A stretch of 64,000 nt of DNA from Streptomyces durocortorensis. Lineage in GTDB: Bacteria; Actinomycetota; Actinomycetes; Streptomycetales; Streptomycetaceae. Both the position numbers and the translations under genes were made by a program. Positions 53,674 through 62,160 of the stretch are shown piece after piece. Location of the stretch: positions 7,006,001-7,070,000 of the forward strand of contig NZ_CP134500.1 in assembly GCF_031760065.1 (NCBI RefSeq), in the 5' to 3' direction. How positions within the stretch are numbered: the stretch's first letter is position 1; each line of letters begins with the position of its first letter. The notes under the pieces were generated by a model that saw only the letters and a program-made list of their open reading frames with translations, searched no databases and had not been told where the DNA came from.

Positions 53674-54621
53674 GTGTCCGTACAAGCCGGCCGCGAGGTC
53701 GAGCACGAGATCACCGTCCTGGCCGCCGCCGAGGACGTCTACCGACTGCTTGCCGAGGTGGAGAACTGGCCGAGGCTCTTCCCGCCGTCGGTGTACGTCG
53801 ACGTCCTGGAGCGTGAGGGAAACCTGGAGCGGATACGTATCTGGGCCACCGCGAACGGCGAGGCCAAGAACTGGACCTCGATCCGGGACCTCGATCCGGA
53901 CGGGCTGCGCATCACGTTCCGGCAGGAGATCTCCGCCCCGCCCGTGGCGTCGATGAGCGGCACCTGGATCGTGGAGCCGCTGGGGGAGGAGGAATCCCGG
54001 CTCCGGCTGCTACACGAGTACCGCGCGATCGACGACGACCCCGAAGGCCTCGCCTGGATCGACGAGGCCGTCGACCGCAACAGCCGCGCCGAACTCCCCT
54101 CGGTCAAGGCCGGACTCGAAGAAGCCACCCGGACCGACGAGCTGACGCTGTCCTTCGTGGACAGCGTCACGGTCGAAGGCTCCGCGAAGGACCTCTTCGA
54201 CTTCGTCAACGAGGCCGACCGCTGGACCGAGCGGCTGCCGCACGTCAACGACGTCAAGCTCACCGAGGAGACCCCCGGCCTCCAAGTCCTGCGGATGGAG
54301 ACCCTCACCAAGGACGGCTCGGCACACACGACCGAGTCGGTACGGGTCTGCTTCCCGCACCACCGCATCGCCTACAAGCAGACCACGCTGCCCGCCCTGA
54401 TGAACCTCCACACCGGGTACTGGCTCTTCGAGGAGGCCCCCGACGGCACCACCACCGCGAGCTCGCAGCACACGGTGGTCCTCAACGCCGCGAACATCAC
54501 CAAGATCCTCGGAGCGGACGCGGGCGTCCCCGAAGCCAGGGAGTTCATCCGCAACGCCCTCGGCAACAACAGCCGCGCCACGCTGGAGCACGCCAGGAAG
54601 TACGCGGAAGCGCGGCGCTGA
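53674..54621 (+). CDS. pgaL: Didomain aromatase/cyclase (PgaL/ActVII-like)
   Basis: 315 residues from a GTG at 53674 with GAGGAG upstream. Two START-like halves: residues ~1-150 (REVEHEITVLAAAEDVYRLL; NWPRLFPPSVYVDVLE) and ~160-315 (LSFVDSVTVEGSAKDLFDFV; ADRWTERLPHVNDV). These enzymes aromatise the first ring in reducing systems such as actinorhodin and angucyclines. It precedes the PgaM-like gene by three bases. Confidence 0.93.
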   Translation: MSVQAGREVEHEITVLAAAEDVYRLLAEVENWPRLFPPSVYVDVLEREGNLERIRIWATANGEAKNWTSIRDLDPDGLRITFRQEISAPPVASMSGTWIVEPLGEEESRLRLLHEYRAIDDDPEGLAWIDEAVDRNSRAELPSVKAGLEEATRTDELTLSFVDSVTVEGSAKDLFDFVNEADRWTERLPHVNDVKLTEETPGLQVLRMETLTKDGSAHTTESVRVCFPHHRIAYKQTTLPALMNLHTGYWLFEEAPDGTTTASSQHTVVLNAANITKILGADAGVPEAREFIRNALGNNSRATLEHARKYAEARR

Positions 54622-54624
54622 CCG

Positions 54625-56655
54625 ATGCCCGTGCAAACACCCCGGAGCACGGTGGACACCGACGTGGTCGTGGTCGGCGCCGGGCCGGTCGGGCTGCTCC
54701 TCGCCGGAGACCTGCGCGCCCATGGGGTGCGGGTCACCGTGGTGGAGCAGCTGACCACGCCGATGACCGAATCACGCGCGTCCACCCTGCACGCCCGCAC
54801 GATGGAGACGCTCGCCGAACGCGGCGTCCTCGACCGGCTCGGCCCGCTCCCGGACGGCGGCCCGGGGCACTTCGGCGGCATCCGGCTCGACTTGGCCGAG
54901 GCCGAGCCGGGCCATCCGTACGCGGGACAGTGGAAGTGTCCCCAGACCAGGATGGAGGCGGTGCTCCAGGAGCGGGCCGTCGAGCTGGGGGCGCGGATAC
55001 TGCGAGGGCGACAGCTCGTCGCCCTGGCGGACCGCGGCGACCGCGTGCTGGTCGCGACCGCCGCGACGGAACCGGCCGGCGGCCCGGCCGAGGAGCTGAC
55101 CGGGTCGTATGTCGTCGGCTGCGACGGCTGGCGGTCCGCCGTACGGGACCTGGCGGGCTTCACGTTCCCCGGCCGGCCGGCGGGCCGCGAGATGCTGCGG
55201 GCCGACGTCGCCGGAATCCGTGTCCCCGACCGGCGGTTCGAGCGCCTGCCCGACGGACTGGCCACCGCCCACCGCTGGCCGGACGGCAGCACCCGGGTCA
55301 TGGTGCACGTCTTCGGCACGGAGCCCCGGCGCCACGCCGGGGAGCCGGAGTTCGACGAGATCGTGCGGGCCTGGGCGCACGTCACCGGTGAGGACATCGG
55401 CCACGGGACCCCCCGGTGGCTGAACGCCTTCGACGACACCCGACGCCAGGCCGCCCGCTACCGCCGGGGCCGGGTCCTGCTCGCCGGAGACGCCGCCCAC
55501 GTACAGATGCCGGTCGGCGGGCAGGCCCTCAACCTCGGCCTCCAGGACGCCGCTGCGCTCGGCGCACGGCTCGCCGAGCAGCTCAGGGCCCCGACGGGCG
55601 GCGGCCCCGGGGCCGACGGGGACGCCCTGGACGCGTACCACCGTGAGCGCCACCCCGTGGGGGCCGCCACGCTCACCAACATCCAGGCGCAGTCGACGCT
55701 GCTGCTCGGCGGGCACGAGGTGGAGCCGCTGCGCGAGCTCTTCGCCGAGCTCATGCGCCTCGGGCCGGTACGCCGACGGCTCGCCCGCATGATCAGCGGC
55801 CTCGGCGCGCCGCCTACCGCCCGCGCGGGGGCCGACGGGCTCCCCGCTTTTCCTTCCCGGACGACTTCACAGGACAGGACTCCCACGATGGCCAAGCTCA
55901 CGAACAAGACCGCGCTGGTGACCGGCTCCAGCCGGGGAATCGGCCGCGCCACCGCCCAGCGGCTGGCCGCCGAGGGCGCACTCGTCGCGGTGCACTACGC
56001 GTCCAACGACGACGCGGCGCGCGAAACCGTCGAACTGATCGAGAAGGACGGGGGACGGGCCTTCACGGTCCGGGCCGAACTCGGTGTCCCCGGAGACGTG
56101 CACGAACTCTTCCTCGGCCTGGAGCGCGGCCTCAAGGAGCGCACCGGCGCCACGACCCTCGACATCGTGGTCAACAACGCGGCGGTGACCACCCCCGCCG
56201 GGGTGCTGCCGGAGGATGTCACGCCCGAGGAGTTCGAGCGTCTCTTCGCGGTGAACGCCAAGGCCCCGTTCTTCATCGTGCAGCGCGCTCTCGCCCTGCT
56301 CCGCGATGGCGGCCGCATCATCAACATCTCCTCCGGCCTCACCCGCTGCGCCAACCCGGACCAGGTCGCGTACTCCATGACCAAGGGCGCGGTCGAGCAG
56401 ATCACCCTGCACTTCGCGCGCCACCTGGCGCCGCGCGGCATCACCGTCAACAGCGTGGCGCCCGGCATCACCAACAACGGCGGCCCGGTCTTCGACATCC
56501 CCGAGGCCGTGGAGCAGATGGCCCAGCTGTCGGCGTTCAAACGTGTCGGCGAGGCCGTGGACGTCGCGGACGTGGTGACCTTCCTCGCCACCCACGAGGC
56601 CCGGTGGATCACCGGAGCCTTCATCGACGCAAGCGGTGGCACCCTGCTGGGCTGA
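54625..56655 (+). CDS. pgaM: PgaM/UrdM-like oxygenase-reductase fusion with candidate internal start
   Basis: 676 residues, two enzymes in one frame. Residues ~1-405 are a flavin monooxygenase ([58 protein letters not shown]) without the C-terminal thioredoxin-like domain. Residues ~422-676 are an SDR (LVTGSSRGIGRATAQRL; NNAAVTT; ISSGLTRC; YSMTKG). In the pga pathway this fusion acts with the C-12 hydroxylase and its SDR half reduces at C-6. PgaM is known to give a separate reductase from an internal start. Here ATG 55888 (residue 422) is preceded by AGGACAGGA and falls exactly before the SDR domain, so the same may happen. Confidence 0.92.
   Translation: MPVQTPRSTVDTDVVVVGAGPVGLLLAGDLRAHGVRVTVVEQLTTPMTESRASTLHARTMETLAERGVLDRLGPLPDGGPGHFGGIRLDLAEAEPGHPYAGQWKCPQTRMEAVLQERAVELGARILRGRQLVALADRGDRVLVATAATEPAGGPAEELTGSYVVGCDGWRSAVRDLAGFTFPGRPAGREMLRADVAGIRVPDRRFERLPDGLATAHRWPDGSTRVMVHVFGTEPRRHAGEPEFDEIVRAWAHVTGEDIGHGTPRWLNAFDDTRRQAARYRRGRVLLAGDAAHVQMPVGGQALNLGLQDAAALGARLAEQLRAPTGGGPGADGDALDAYHRERHPVGAATLTNIQAQSTLLLGGHEVEPLRELFAELMRLGPVRRRLARMISGLGAPPTARAGADGLPAFPSRTTSQDRTPTMAKLTNKTALVTGSSRGIGRATAQRLAAEGALVAVHYASNDDAARETVELIEKDGGRAFTVRAELGVPGDVHELFLGLERGLKERTGATTLDIVVNNAAVTTPAGVLPEDVTPEEFERLFAVNAKAPFFIVQRALALLRDGGRIINISSGLTRCANPDQVAYSMTKGAVEQITLHFARHLAPRGITVNSVAPGITNNGGPVFDIPEAVEQMAQLSAFKRVGEAVDVADVVTFLATHEARWITGAFIDASGGTLLG
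55872..55890 (+). promoter_or_regulatory. Internal ribosome site and start for a free reductase domain
   Basis: AGGACAGGA ends 7-8 bases before ATG 55888, in the linker between oxygenase and SDR domains. It would allow a 255-residue free reductase from the same message, as reported for PgaM-type genes. Confidence 0.6.
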
Positions 56656-56688
56656 CCGCCGCGGCATCCGAGACGAGCAGGAGGACCG

Positions 56689-58260
56689 GTGACGACCGTA
56701 CAAGCAACGCCGAGCATCGCTGAACACCTCGGTGAACTCATCGAGTTGAAGAAGGCCGCCCGGGTCGGACCCGATCCCGCGGCAACGGAGCGCCAGCACG
56801 CCAAGGGCAAGCTCACCGCGTACGAACGCATCGATCTCCTGCTGGATCCGGGCAGCTTCACCGAGGTCGAGCCACTGCGGCGGCACCGGGCCACGGGATT
56901 CGGTCTTGAGGCCAAACGGCCGCACTCCGACGGTGTGGTCACCGGCTGGGGAACCGTCGAGGGACGCACCGTATTCGTGTACGCGCACGACTTCCGGATC
57001 TTCGGGGGCGCGCTGGGAGAGGCGCACGCACAGAAGATCCAGAAGATCATGGACATGGCCATCGCTTCGGGCGGTCCGCTGGTGTCCCTGAACGACGGCG
57101 CGGGCGCCCGTATCCAGGAAGGCGTCTCGGCACTGGCCGGATACGGCGGCATCTTCCAGCGCAACACCCGGGCATCCGGGGTCATCCCGCAGATCAGCGT
57201 GATGCTCGGCCCCTGCGCGGGGGGAGCCGCCTACTCCCCGGCGCTGACCGACTTCGTCTTCGCGGTCCGCGGGATAGCGCAGATGTTCATCACCGGCCCC
57301 GACGTGGTCCGCACGGTCACCGGGGAGGAGGTCTCACAGGACGGGCTGGGCGGGGCCGACGTGCACGGCTCCACGTCGGGCGTCGCGCACTTCGTCCACG
57401 ACGACGAGGAGACCTGCCTGGCCGAGGTGCGCTGGCTCCTGTCGCTGCTGCCCGCCAACAACCGTGAACTGCCGCCCGCCGTCGTCACCGGCGATCCGGC
57501 GGACCGCAGGGTGGACCGCCTCCTCGAACTGGTCCCGGCCGACGGCAACCGCTCCTACGACATCCGCGACGTCATCGCCGAACTCGTCGACGACGAGGAG
57601 TACATGGAGGTCCACGCCCAGTGGGGTACCAATCTGGTCTGCGCACTGGCCCGGCTCGACGGCCGGGTCGTCGGCGTGGTCGGGAGCCAGCCCGCCGCCC
57701 TGGCCGGTGTCCTGGACATCACCGCGAGCGAGAAGGGCGCCAGATTCGTCCAGTTCTGCGACGCCTTCAACATCCCCCTCCTGACGCTCGTGGACGTGCC
57801 GGGCTTCCTGCCCGGCGTGGACCAGGAGCACGGTGGCATCATCCGGCGCGGCGCCAAGCTGCTGTACGCCTACTGCAACGCCACCGTGCCGCGGATCTCC
57901 GTGGTGCTCCGCAAGGCGTACGGCGGTGCGTACATCGTGATGGACTCGCGCTCCATCGGCACGGACCTCGCCCTGGCCTGGCCCACCAACGAGATCGCGG
58001 TGATGGGTGCGGAAGCAGCCGCGGACGTGGTCTTCCGGCGCGAGATCGCCGCCTCCGACGACCCGGCGACCACCCGCGAGCAGAAGATCAAGGAATACCG
58101 GCGGGAGCTCGTACACCCCTACTACGCGGCCGAACGCGGCCTGGTCGACGATGTGATCGACCCGGGCGACACGCGGGCCGTCCTCATCCGATCCTTCGCG
58201 ATGCTCCAGCGCAAGGACGCCGACCTGCCGCGCCGCAAGCACGGCAACCCGCCCCAGTGA
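56689..58260 (+). CDS. Acyl-CoA carboxylase beta subunit (malonyl-CoA supply)
   Basis: 523 residues from a GTG at 56689 with AGGAGGA upstream. Carboxyltransferase marks: NDGAGARIQEGVSALAGYG, GPCAGGAAYSPALTDF and LRKAYGGAYIVMDSRSIG. Transfers a carboxyl group from biotin to acetyl- or propionyl-CoA; beside an aromatic PKS the use is probably malonyl-CoA for chain extension. No biotin-carboxylase/carrier alpha subunit is encoded in the window, so a general one must serve. The epsilon subunit gene overlaps its end by GTGA. Confidence 0.92.
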   Translation: MTTVQATPSIAEHLGELIELKKAARVGPDPAATERQHAKGKLTAYERIDLLLDPGSFTEVEPLRRHRATGFGLEAKRPHSDGVVTGWGTVEGRTVFVYAHDFRIFGGALGEAHAQKIQKIMDMAIASGGPLVSLNDGAGARIQEGVSALAGYGGIFQRNTRASGVIPQISVMLGPCAGGAAYSPALTDFVFAVRGIAQMFITGPDVVRTVTGEEVSQDGLGGADVHGSTSGVAHFVHDDEETCLAEVRWLLSLLPANNRELPPAVVTGDPADRRVDRLLELVPADGNRSYDIRDVIAELVDDEEYMEVHAQWGTNLVCALARLDGRVVGVVGSQPAALAGVLDITASEKGARFVQFCDAFNIPLLTLVDVPGFLPGVDQEHGGIIRRGAKLLYAYCNATVPRISVVLRKAYGGAYIVMDSRSIGTDLALAWPTNEIAVMGAEAAADVVFRREIAASDDPATTREQKIKEYRRELVHPYYAAERGLVDDVIDPGDTRAVLIRSFAMLQRKDADLPRRKHGNPPQ

Positions 58261-58478
58261 GCGCCGATCCCGGCCGGGAGGAGCCGCTGCTCCTGCGGAT
58301 CGAGAAGGGCTCGCCCGACGCGGCGGAGCTCGCCGCCGTCACCACCGCCCTGTTCACCCGCCTCACCGCCCCACCACCGGAGTCCGGCCACCCCGGGCGT
58401 ACCGCCGCCTCGTGGCGCCGCCCCGAACGGTCGTCCGGCTTCGAGGGCCCCAGAAGCTGGCAGGACACCCTCAGTTGA
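58257..58478 (+). CDS. Acyl-CoA carboxylase epsilon subunit
   Basis: 73 residues from a GTG overlapping the beta-subunit stop. Layout of the Streptomyces epsilon subunits: LLLRIEKGSPDAAELAAVTT, then a Pro-rich linker and ASWRRPERSSGF at the end. It stabilises the alpha-beta complex. Position right after the beta gene makes the assignment firm despite short length. Confidence 0.85.
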   Translation: MSADPGREEPLLLRIEKGSPDAAELAAVTTALFTRLTAPPPESGHPGRTAASWRRPERSSGFEGPRSWQDTLS

Positions 58479-58507
58479 GCACGCCGATCATGAACGGAGA
58501 ACAGAGC

Positions 58508-59491
58508 ATGGACATGGGACTCCTCTTCGACCTGCGCAACCCGGACGCCTGGCACCGGCCGTGGGCCGACCACTACGCGCACGCGCTGGAGCTCTGTGAG
58601 GAAGCGGACCGGCGAGGCGTCGGCGGTCTCTGGTTCACCGAGCACCACCTCTTCGAGGACGGCTATCTGCCGCAGCCGCTGGTGTTCGCCGCGGCCGCCG
58701 CCGCCCGTACCCGCGACTGCCGCATCGGAACCGCGGTCGTGCTCCCCAACCTGCGCAGGCCCGCACAACTCGCCGAGGACGCCGCGGTCGTCGACCTGAT
58801 CAGCGGCGGCCGGCTGGAGCTTGGCGTCGGGGCCGGATACCGGGTGCCCGAATACCAGCTGTTCGACGCCGAGTTCGAGGGCCGCATCGGGCGGGTCGAG
58901 AAGAACATCGCCGAGGTCCGGCGCCTGTGGGCCGAGGGCGGCATCACCCCCGGGCCGATCCAGCGCCCGGTACCCGTGTGGGGCGGCTTCTACGGGCCGC
59001 GCGGCGCACGGATCGCGGGCCGCCTCGGCATCGGTCTGCTCCATATCAACCACGCCATGTACGAGCACTACCGTACGGGCCTGGAGGAGGGCGGCCACGA
59101 CCCGTCCATAGCCCGGGTCTCCGACCTGCTGCCGGTGATCCTGGCCGACGACCCCGAGGCCGCCTGGCCCCGGATCGCCCCGCACCTGGTCCATCAGATG
59201 AACTCCTACCGCACCGGGTCCGTGGAAGGCACCGATCACCCCGCTCCGCCGCTGCTGAAGGCGGAGGACTTCCCCGAGAAGCGCGCCGACGACGGGTCCT
59301 GGTCGACCCTGGAGGTCCTCACCCCCGAAGAAGCAGCGGTACGCATCCACGAGCGCACCGAGGGACTCCCGGTCAAGCACCTCATCTTCTGGGCGAGCAT
59401 CGCGGGGATGCCCGACGACCTGGTGACCCGGCACATCGAACTGGTCAGTGAACGACTGCCGAAGCTGCTCGCCGAGGTGCGGGGCCGGTGA
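58508..59491 (+). CDS. Luciferase-like (LLM) flavin-dependent oxidoreductase
   Basis: 327 residues, TIM-barrel bacterial-luciferase fold. Opening MGLLFDLRNP, FTEHHLFEDGYLPQPL with the usual His pair, RIGTAVVLPNLRRPAQLAED and GRLELGVGAGYRVPEYQLF. Members use FMNH2 with oxygen, or F420, to oxidise or reduce. No flavin reductase partner lies next to it. It is not part of the standard angucycline core and may do a late oxidation or ring opening; this is inference from position. ATG 58508 has GGAG nine bases upstream; ATG 58490 is possible. Confidence 0.85.
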   Translation: MDMGLLFDLRNPDAWHRPWADHYAHALELCEEADRRGVGGLWFTEHHLFEDGYLPQPLVFAAAAAARTRDCRIGTAVVLPNLRRPAQLAEDAAVVDLISGGRLELGVGAGYRVPEYQLFDAEFEGRIGRVEKNIAEVRRLWAEGGITPGPIQRPVPVWGGFYGPRGARIAGRLGIGLLHINHAMYEHYRTGLEEGGHDPSIARVSDLLPVILADDPEAAWPRIAPHLVHQMNSYRTGSVEGTDHPAPPLLKAEDFPEKRADDGSWSTLEVLTPEEAAVRIHERTEGLPVKHLIFWASIAGMPDDLVTRHIELVSERLPKLLAEVRGR

Positions 59492-60687
59492 GCGGTAGGA
59501 CCGCCACCGAGGCGGCCGCGGGACGGGCGGGCATACGGCAGCACCGGCCGCTGCTCGTCGTCCTGTCGGGGAACATGCTCCTCGATGCGGTCGAGGTCTC
59601 CGTGGTCCTGGTGGCCCTGCCGACGATCGCCGCCGACCTGGGACTGACCCTGTGGTCGGTGCAGTGGCTGATGAGCGGCTTCGCCCTCGGCTTCGCCGCG
59701 ATGCTGCTCCTGGGGCCCGTGCTCTCGGGCCGGTGGGGGCTGCGCCGCGTCTACCTCGCCGCGATGCTGGTCTTCGCGCTCGCCTCCCTCGTCGGCGGTC
59801 TCGGCGACAGTACGGAGCTGCTGATCGCCTCACGTGTCGTCAAGGGGGCGTGCGCGGCGCTGACCGCTCCGGCCGGGCTCGCGCTCATCGGCAGGACCTT
59901 CCCGGGTGGACCGGCGCAGCGCCGGGCGGTGTCGGTCTACTCGTTGTTCGGTGCGGCCGGGTTCACCGCGGGTCTGCTGCTCTCCGGGGCTCTGGTCGCC
60001 GCCGACTGGCGCTGGACGTTCCTGCTCCCGGCCCCGGTGGCCCTGGTGCTCCTGGTGTGGGGGCTGAAGGTGATCCCCGGCTCCGCCCGGCAGGCCTCAC
60101 GCCGACCGGTCGCGGCGGTCCTGCGGAACGGGCCTTTGGTTAGGGCGACCCTGGGCGCCTCCGCCCTCAACGGCTCCTACATCGGACTGCTTCTGCTCGT
60201 GACGTTCCGGGCCGGGGACGGCTGGGGCTGGGAGCCCTGGCAGATCGCGCTGGCCCTGCTGCCCGCGAGCGTTCCACTGGCCCTTTCGGTGCCGTACGCG
60301 GGGCTTCTGGTCCACCGATTCGGCACGGCACGACTGATCGCCGCAGGCGCGCTGTGCGCCCTCGCCGGACAGCTCTACGCTCTGCTGAGCCCGGAGCCCC
60401 ACACGTACGCGACCGGGCTGCTGCCCGCGCTGATCCTGGTGGAGGCCGCGTTCGTGCTCTCCTTCGCGGCCCTGAACCTCCAGGCGACGCAGAGCGTGGA
60501 ACCCGCGCTGCGGTCCACGGCCGTGCCGGTCTACCAGACCGGGGTACAGATCGGCAGCGTCCTCATGCTGCCGCTGGTCGCCGGGCTCGCCACCGTCACC
60601 GACGGCTACCGGGCACCGCTGCTGGCGACGGCGCTGACCGCCGCCCTGGGGGTGGGGACGGCGGCCGGGGGGCTGCGCGGGAGGTGA
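59488..60687 (+). CDS. MFS transporter, cluster-associated
   Basis: 399 residues from a GTG overlapping the luciferase-like gene's stop by GTGA. About 12 membrane segments; MFS marks include VSVVLVALPTIAADLGLTLW, SGRWGLRRVYLAAM and a motif-C-like FGAAGFTAGLLLSG. The coupling to a tailoring gene suggests export of the product or an intermediate. It differs clearly from the 14-helix exporter at 62161, so the cluster has two exporters. Confidence 0.85.
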   Translation: MSGRTATEAAAGRAGIRQHRPLLVVLSGNMLLDAVEVSVVLVALPTIAADLGLTLWSVQWLMSGFALGFAAMLLLGPVLSGRWGLRRVYLAAMLVFALASLVGGLGDSTELLIASRVVKGACAALTAPAGLALIGRTFPGGPAQRRAVSVYSLFGAAGFTAGLLLSGALVAADWRWTFLLPAPVALVLLVWGLKVIPGSARQASRRPVAAVLRNGPLVRATLGASALNGSYIGLLLLVTFRAGDGWGWEPWQIALALLPASVPLALSVPYAGLLVHRFGTARLIAAGALCALAGQLYALLSPEPHTYATGLLPALILVEAAFVLSFAALNLQATQSVEPALRSTAVPVYQTGVQIGSVLMLPLVAGLATVTDGYRAPLLATALTAALGVGTAAGGLRGR

Positions 60688-60707
60688 CCGGGTCCGGGGC
60701 GGTGGTC

Positions 60708-61532
60708 TCAGCGTGCGAGCAGTTCCCGGGTGAGGGCGTCGAGCCGCAGCGCCTCCTGCTGGTCGAAGGACGGGAGTCGTGTGCTGAGCCGTCGGCCCTC
60801 GAAGAAGGCGCTCAGGGGCTCGGCCGGCGGGGCGTCGATGGCCGCGACGATCGGCGCGATGCCCACCTCCACCGGATTCGCGTACCGCAGCATCTCCTGG
60901 ATGCGGGCAGCGGTGGCCGGATCGAACTCGCCGGCGAACCCGGTCGCCGTACCGCCGGGGAAGTTGAGGACGTACCGGGTGCGGTAGCCGCGGTGTTCGG
61001 CGGCGAACGAGGCGCCGAGGAGGTCATTGAGCTTTCCGCCCTGGAACATCGCCGCCCAGCCGTCGTAGCCGTGCTCGAAACCGAGGTCGTTCCAGTGGAT
61101 CCCGCCCGCGTCGACGCCCGGGCCCGCCACGTTCATGATGACCGGCGAGGGCGCCTTCTCCAGGAGGCCGACCAGTCCGTACCCGAGCAGGAAGCGGCTC
61201 AGGTAGTACAGCGCGAAGTTGTGTTCGAACCCTTCGGATGTCACACGCCGGTACGAACGGAAGAACCGCGCGCACAGCACCAGCGCGTCCACGACAGGAA
61301 AGCGCTCCTCGATCTCCTGGACGACACGCTCGTTCTCGCTGACGAGACTCAGGTCCGCCCGGATGAAGAAGGCCCGCTCCTCGGCGCCCAGGTCGGCCGC
61401 GGCGGCGAGGAAACTCTTCCCCTTGTCCGGGTTGGGGCCGATGACGGCGACGCGGTCCCCGCGCTTCAGATAGGTGTGGGCGAGGGCCTCCCCGATTCCG
61501 GAGGTGCCGCCTGAAACAACCATGGTTTTCAT
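60708..61532 (-). CDS. Degenerate short-chain dehydrogenase lacking the catalytic Tyr
   Basis: 274 residues from ATG 61532 with GGGAGAA upstream. The cofactor motif VVSGGTSGIGEALAHTYLK is intact. At the catalytic centre the family YxxxK reads F163-Q-G-G-K167 (AMFQGGKLNDLL), and the expected Ser is Ala/Gly (VIMNVAGPGVD). So Tyr and Ser are missing while Lys stays. Other SDRs without the Tyr, such as SimC7 of simocyclinone biosynthesis, still reduce ketones by a different mechanism; alternatively the protein may be non-redox. It is divergent from the SnoaL-like gene with a 45-base gap. Confidence 0.8.
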   Translation of the reverse strand: MKTMVVSGGTSGIGEALAHTYLKRGDRVAVIGPNPDKGKSFLAAAADLGAEERAFFIRADLSLVSENERVVQEIEERFPVVDALVLCARFFRSYRRVTSEGFEHNFALYYLSRFLLGYGLVGLLEKAPSPVIMNVAGPGVDAGGIHWNDLGFEHGYDGWAAMFQGGKLNDLLGASFAAEHRGYRTRYVLNFPGGTATGFAGEFDPATAARIQEMLRYANPVEVGIAPIVAAIDAPPAEPLSAFFEGRRLSTRLPSFDQQEALRLDALTRELLAR

Positions 61533-61577
61533 CGTCGTTCTCCCTGAACGGTGGTGTTCTGAGTGAAAGGAAACGTC

Positions 61578-62087
61578 ATGGGCAACGAATCGGATCTCGT
61601 CCGTACGGTGGCACAGCTCTCCGAGCGCGTGCGGGAGCTGGAGAGCATTCATGAACTGCAGAGGCTGCGGGCGGAGTTCCACCGCTGTCTGAACAACGCC
61701 GAATGGGATGCCCTGGGCGGCCTGTTCGCGGATGACGCACATCTTGACTACGGGGATTTCGGGCAGGCGCACGGCGGTGCGGGCGTCCGTGACTTCTACA
61801 GCGCGCTGCCGAAGAAGATCCTGGAATTCCAGCGCGGTGCTTCCGAGATCTCGTTCAAGAACTTCATACAGGGGCACCAGGTGGAGATTCTCGGCCCGGA
61901 CGAGGCGAAGGGCGTGTCGTTCTTCGCGGAGAAGATCCGTTTCGACCGGGCGAGCGAGATCCACCAGAGCATCGGCCAGTTCACCGACACCTATGTCCGG
62001 CAGGGCGGCCGCTGGTACTTCGCCGGGGTCGAGCTCGACCACTACTGGGTGGTGCCCGACAACCAGGACTGGCGCTGGCCCTGGTGA
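61578..62087 (+). CDS. SnoaL-like (NTF2-fold) polyketide-modifying protein
   Basis: 169 residues. SnoaL-like pattern: LQRLRAEFHRCLNNAEWDAL, GLFADDAHLDYGDFG, then strands to a C-terminal WYFAGVELDHYW. The fold hosts polyketide cyclases (SnoaL), hydroxylases (SnoaL2/AclR) and dehydratases. Which it is cannot be told by eye. A coiled N-terminal helix (SERVRELESIHELQ) may mediate pairing. ATG 61578 has AAAGGAA upstream. Confidence 0.8.
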   Translation: MGNESDLVRTVAQLSERVRELESIHELQRLRAEFHRCLNNAEWDALGGLFADDAHLDYGDFGQAHGGAGVRDFYSALPKKILEFQRGASEISFKNFIQGHQVEILGPDEAKGVSFFAEKIRFDRASEIHQSIGQFTDTYVRQGGRWYFAGVELDHYWVVPDNQDWRWPW

Positions 62088-62123
62088 TCCGCCGGAGTGC
62101 GCCGCCCCCGCCCTGATCCCGTA

Positions 62124-62149
62124 GGCCCCCGAGGCGCGTCCCGGGGGCC
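62124..62149. terminator. Hairpin terminator between convergent cluster genes
   Basis: GGCCCCCG (62124-62131) pairs with CGGGGGCC (62142-62149) around a 10-base loop, between the SnoaL-like gene and the convergent exporter. Confidence 0.7.
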
Positions 62150-62160
62150 GTGCCGTGCGC

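Noticed and set aside
60137..60143. TTA in the 59488 MFS gene (GGTTAGGG)
   Set aside because: Out of frame: the codons read Val-Arg there, so it is not a bldA codon.
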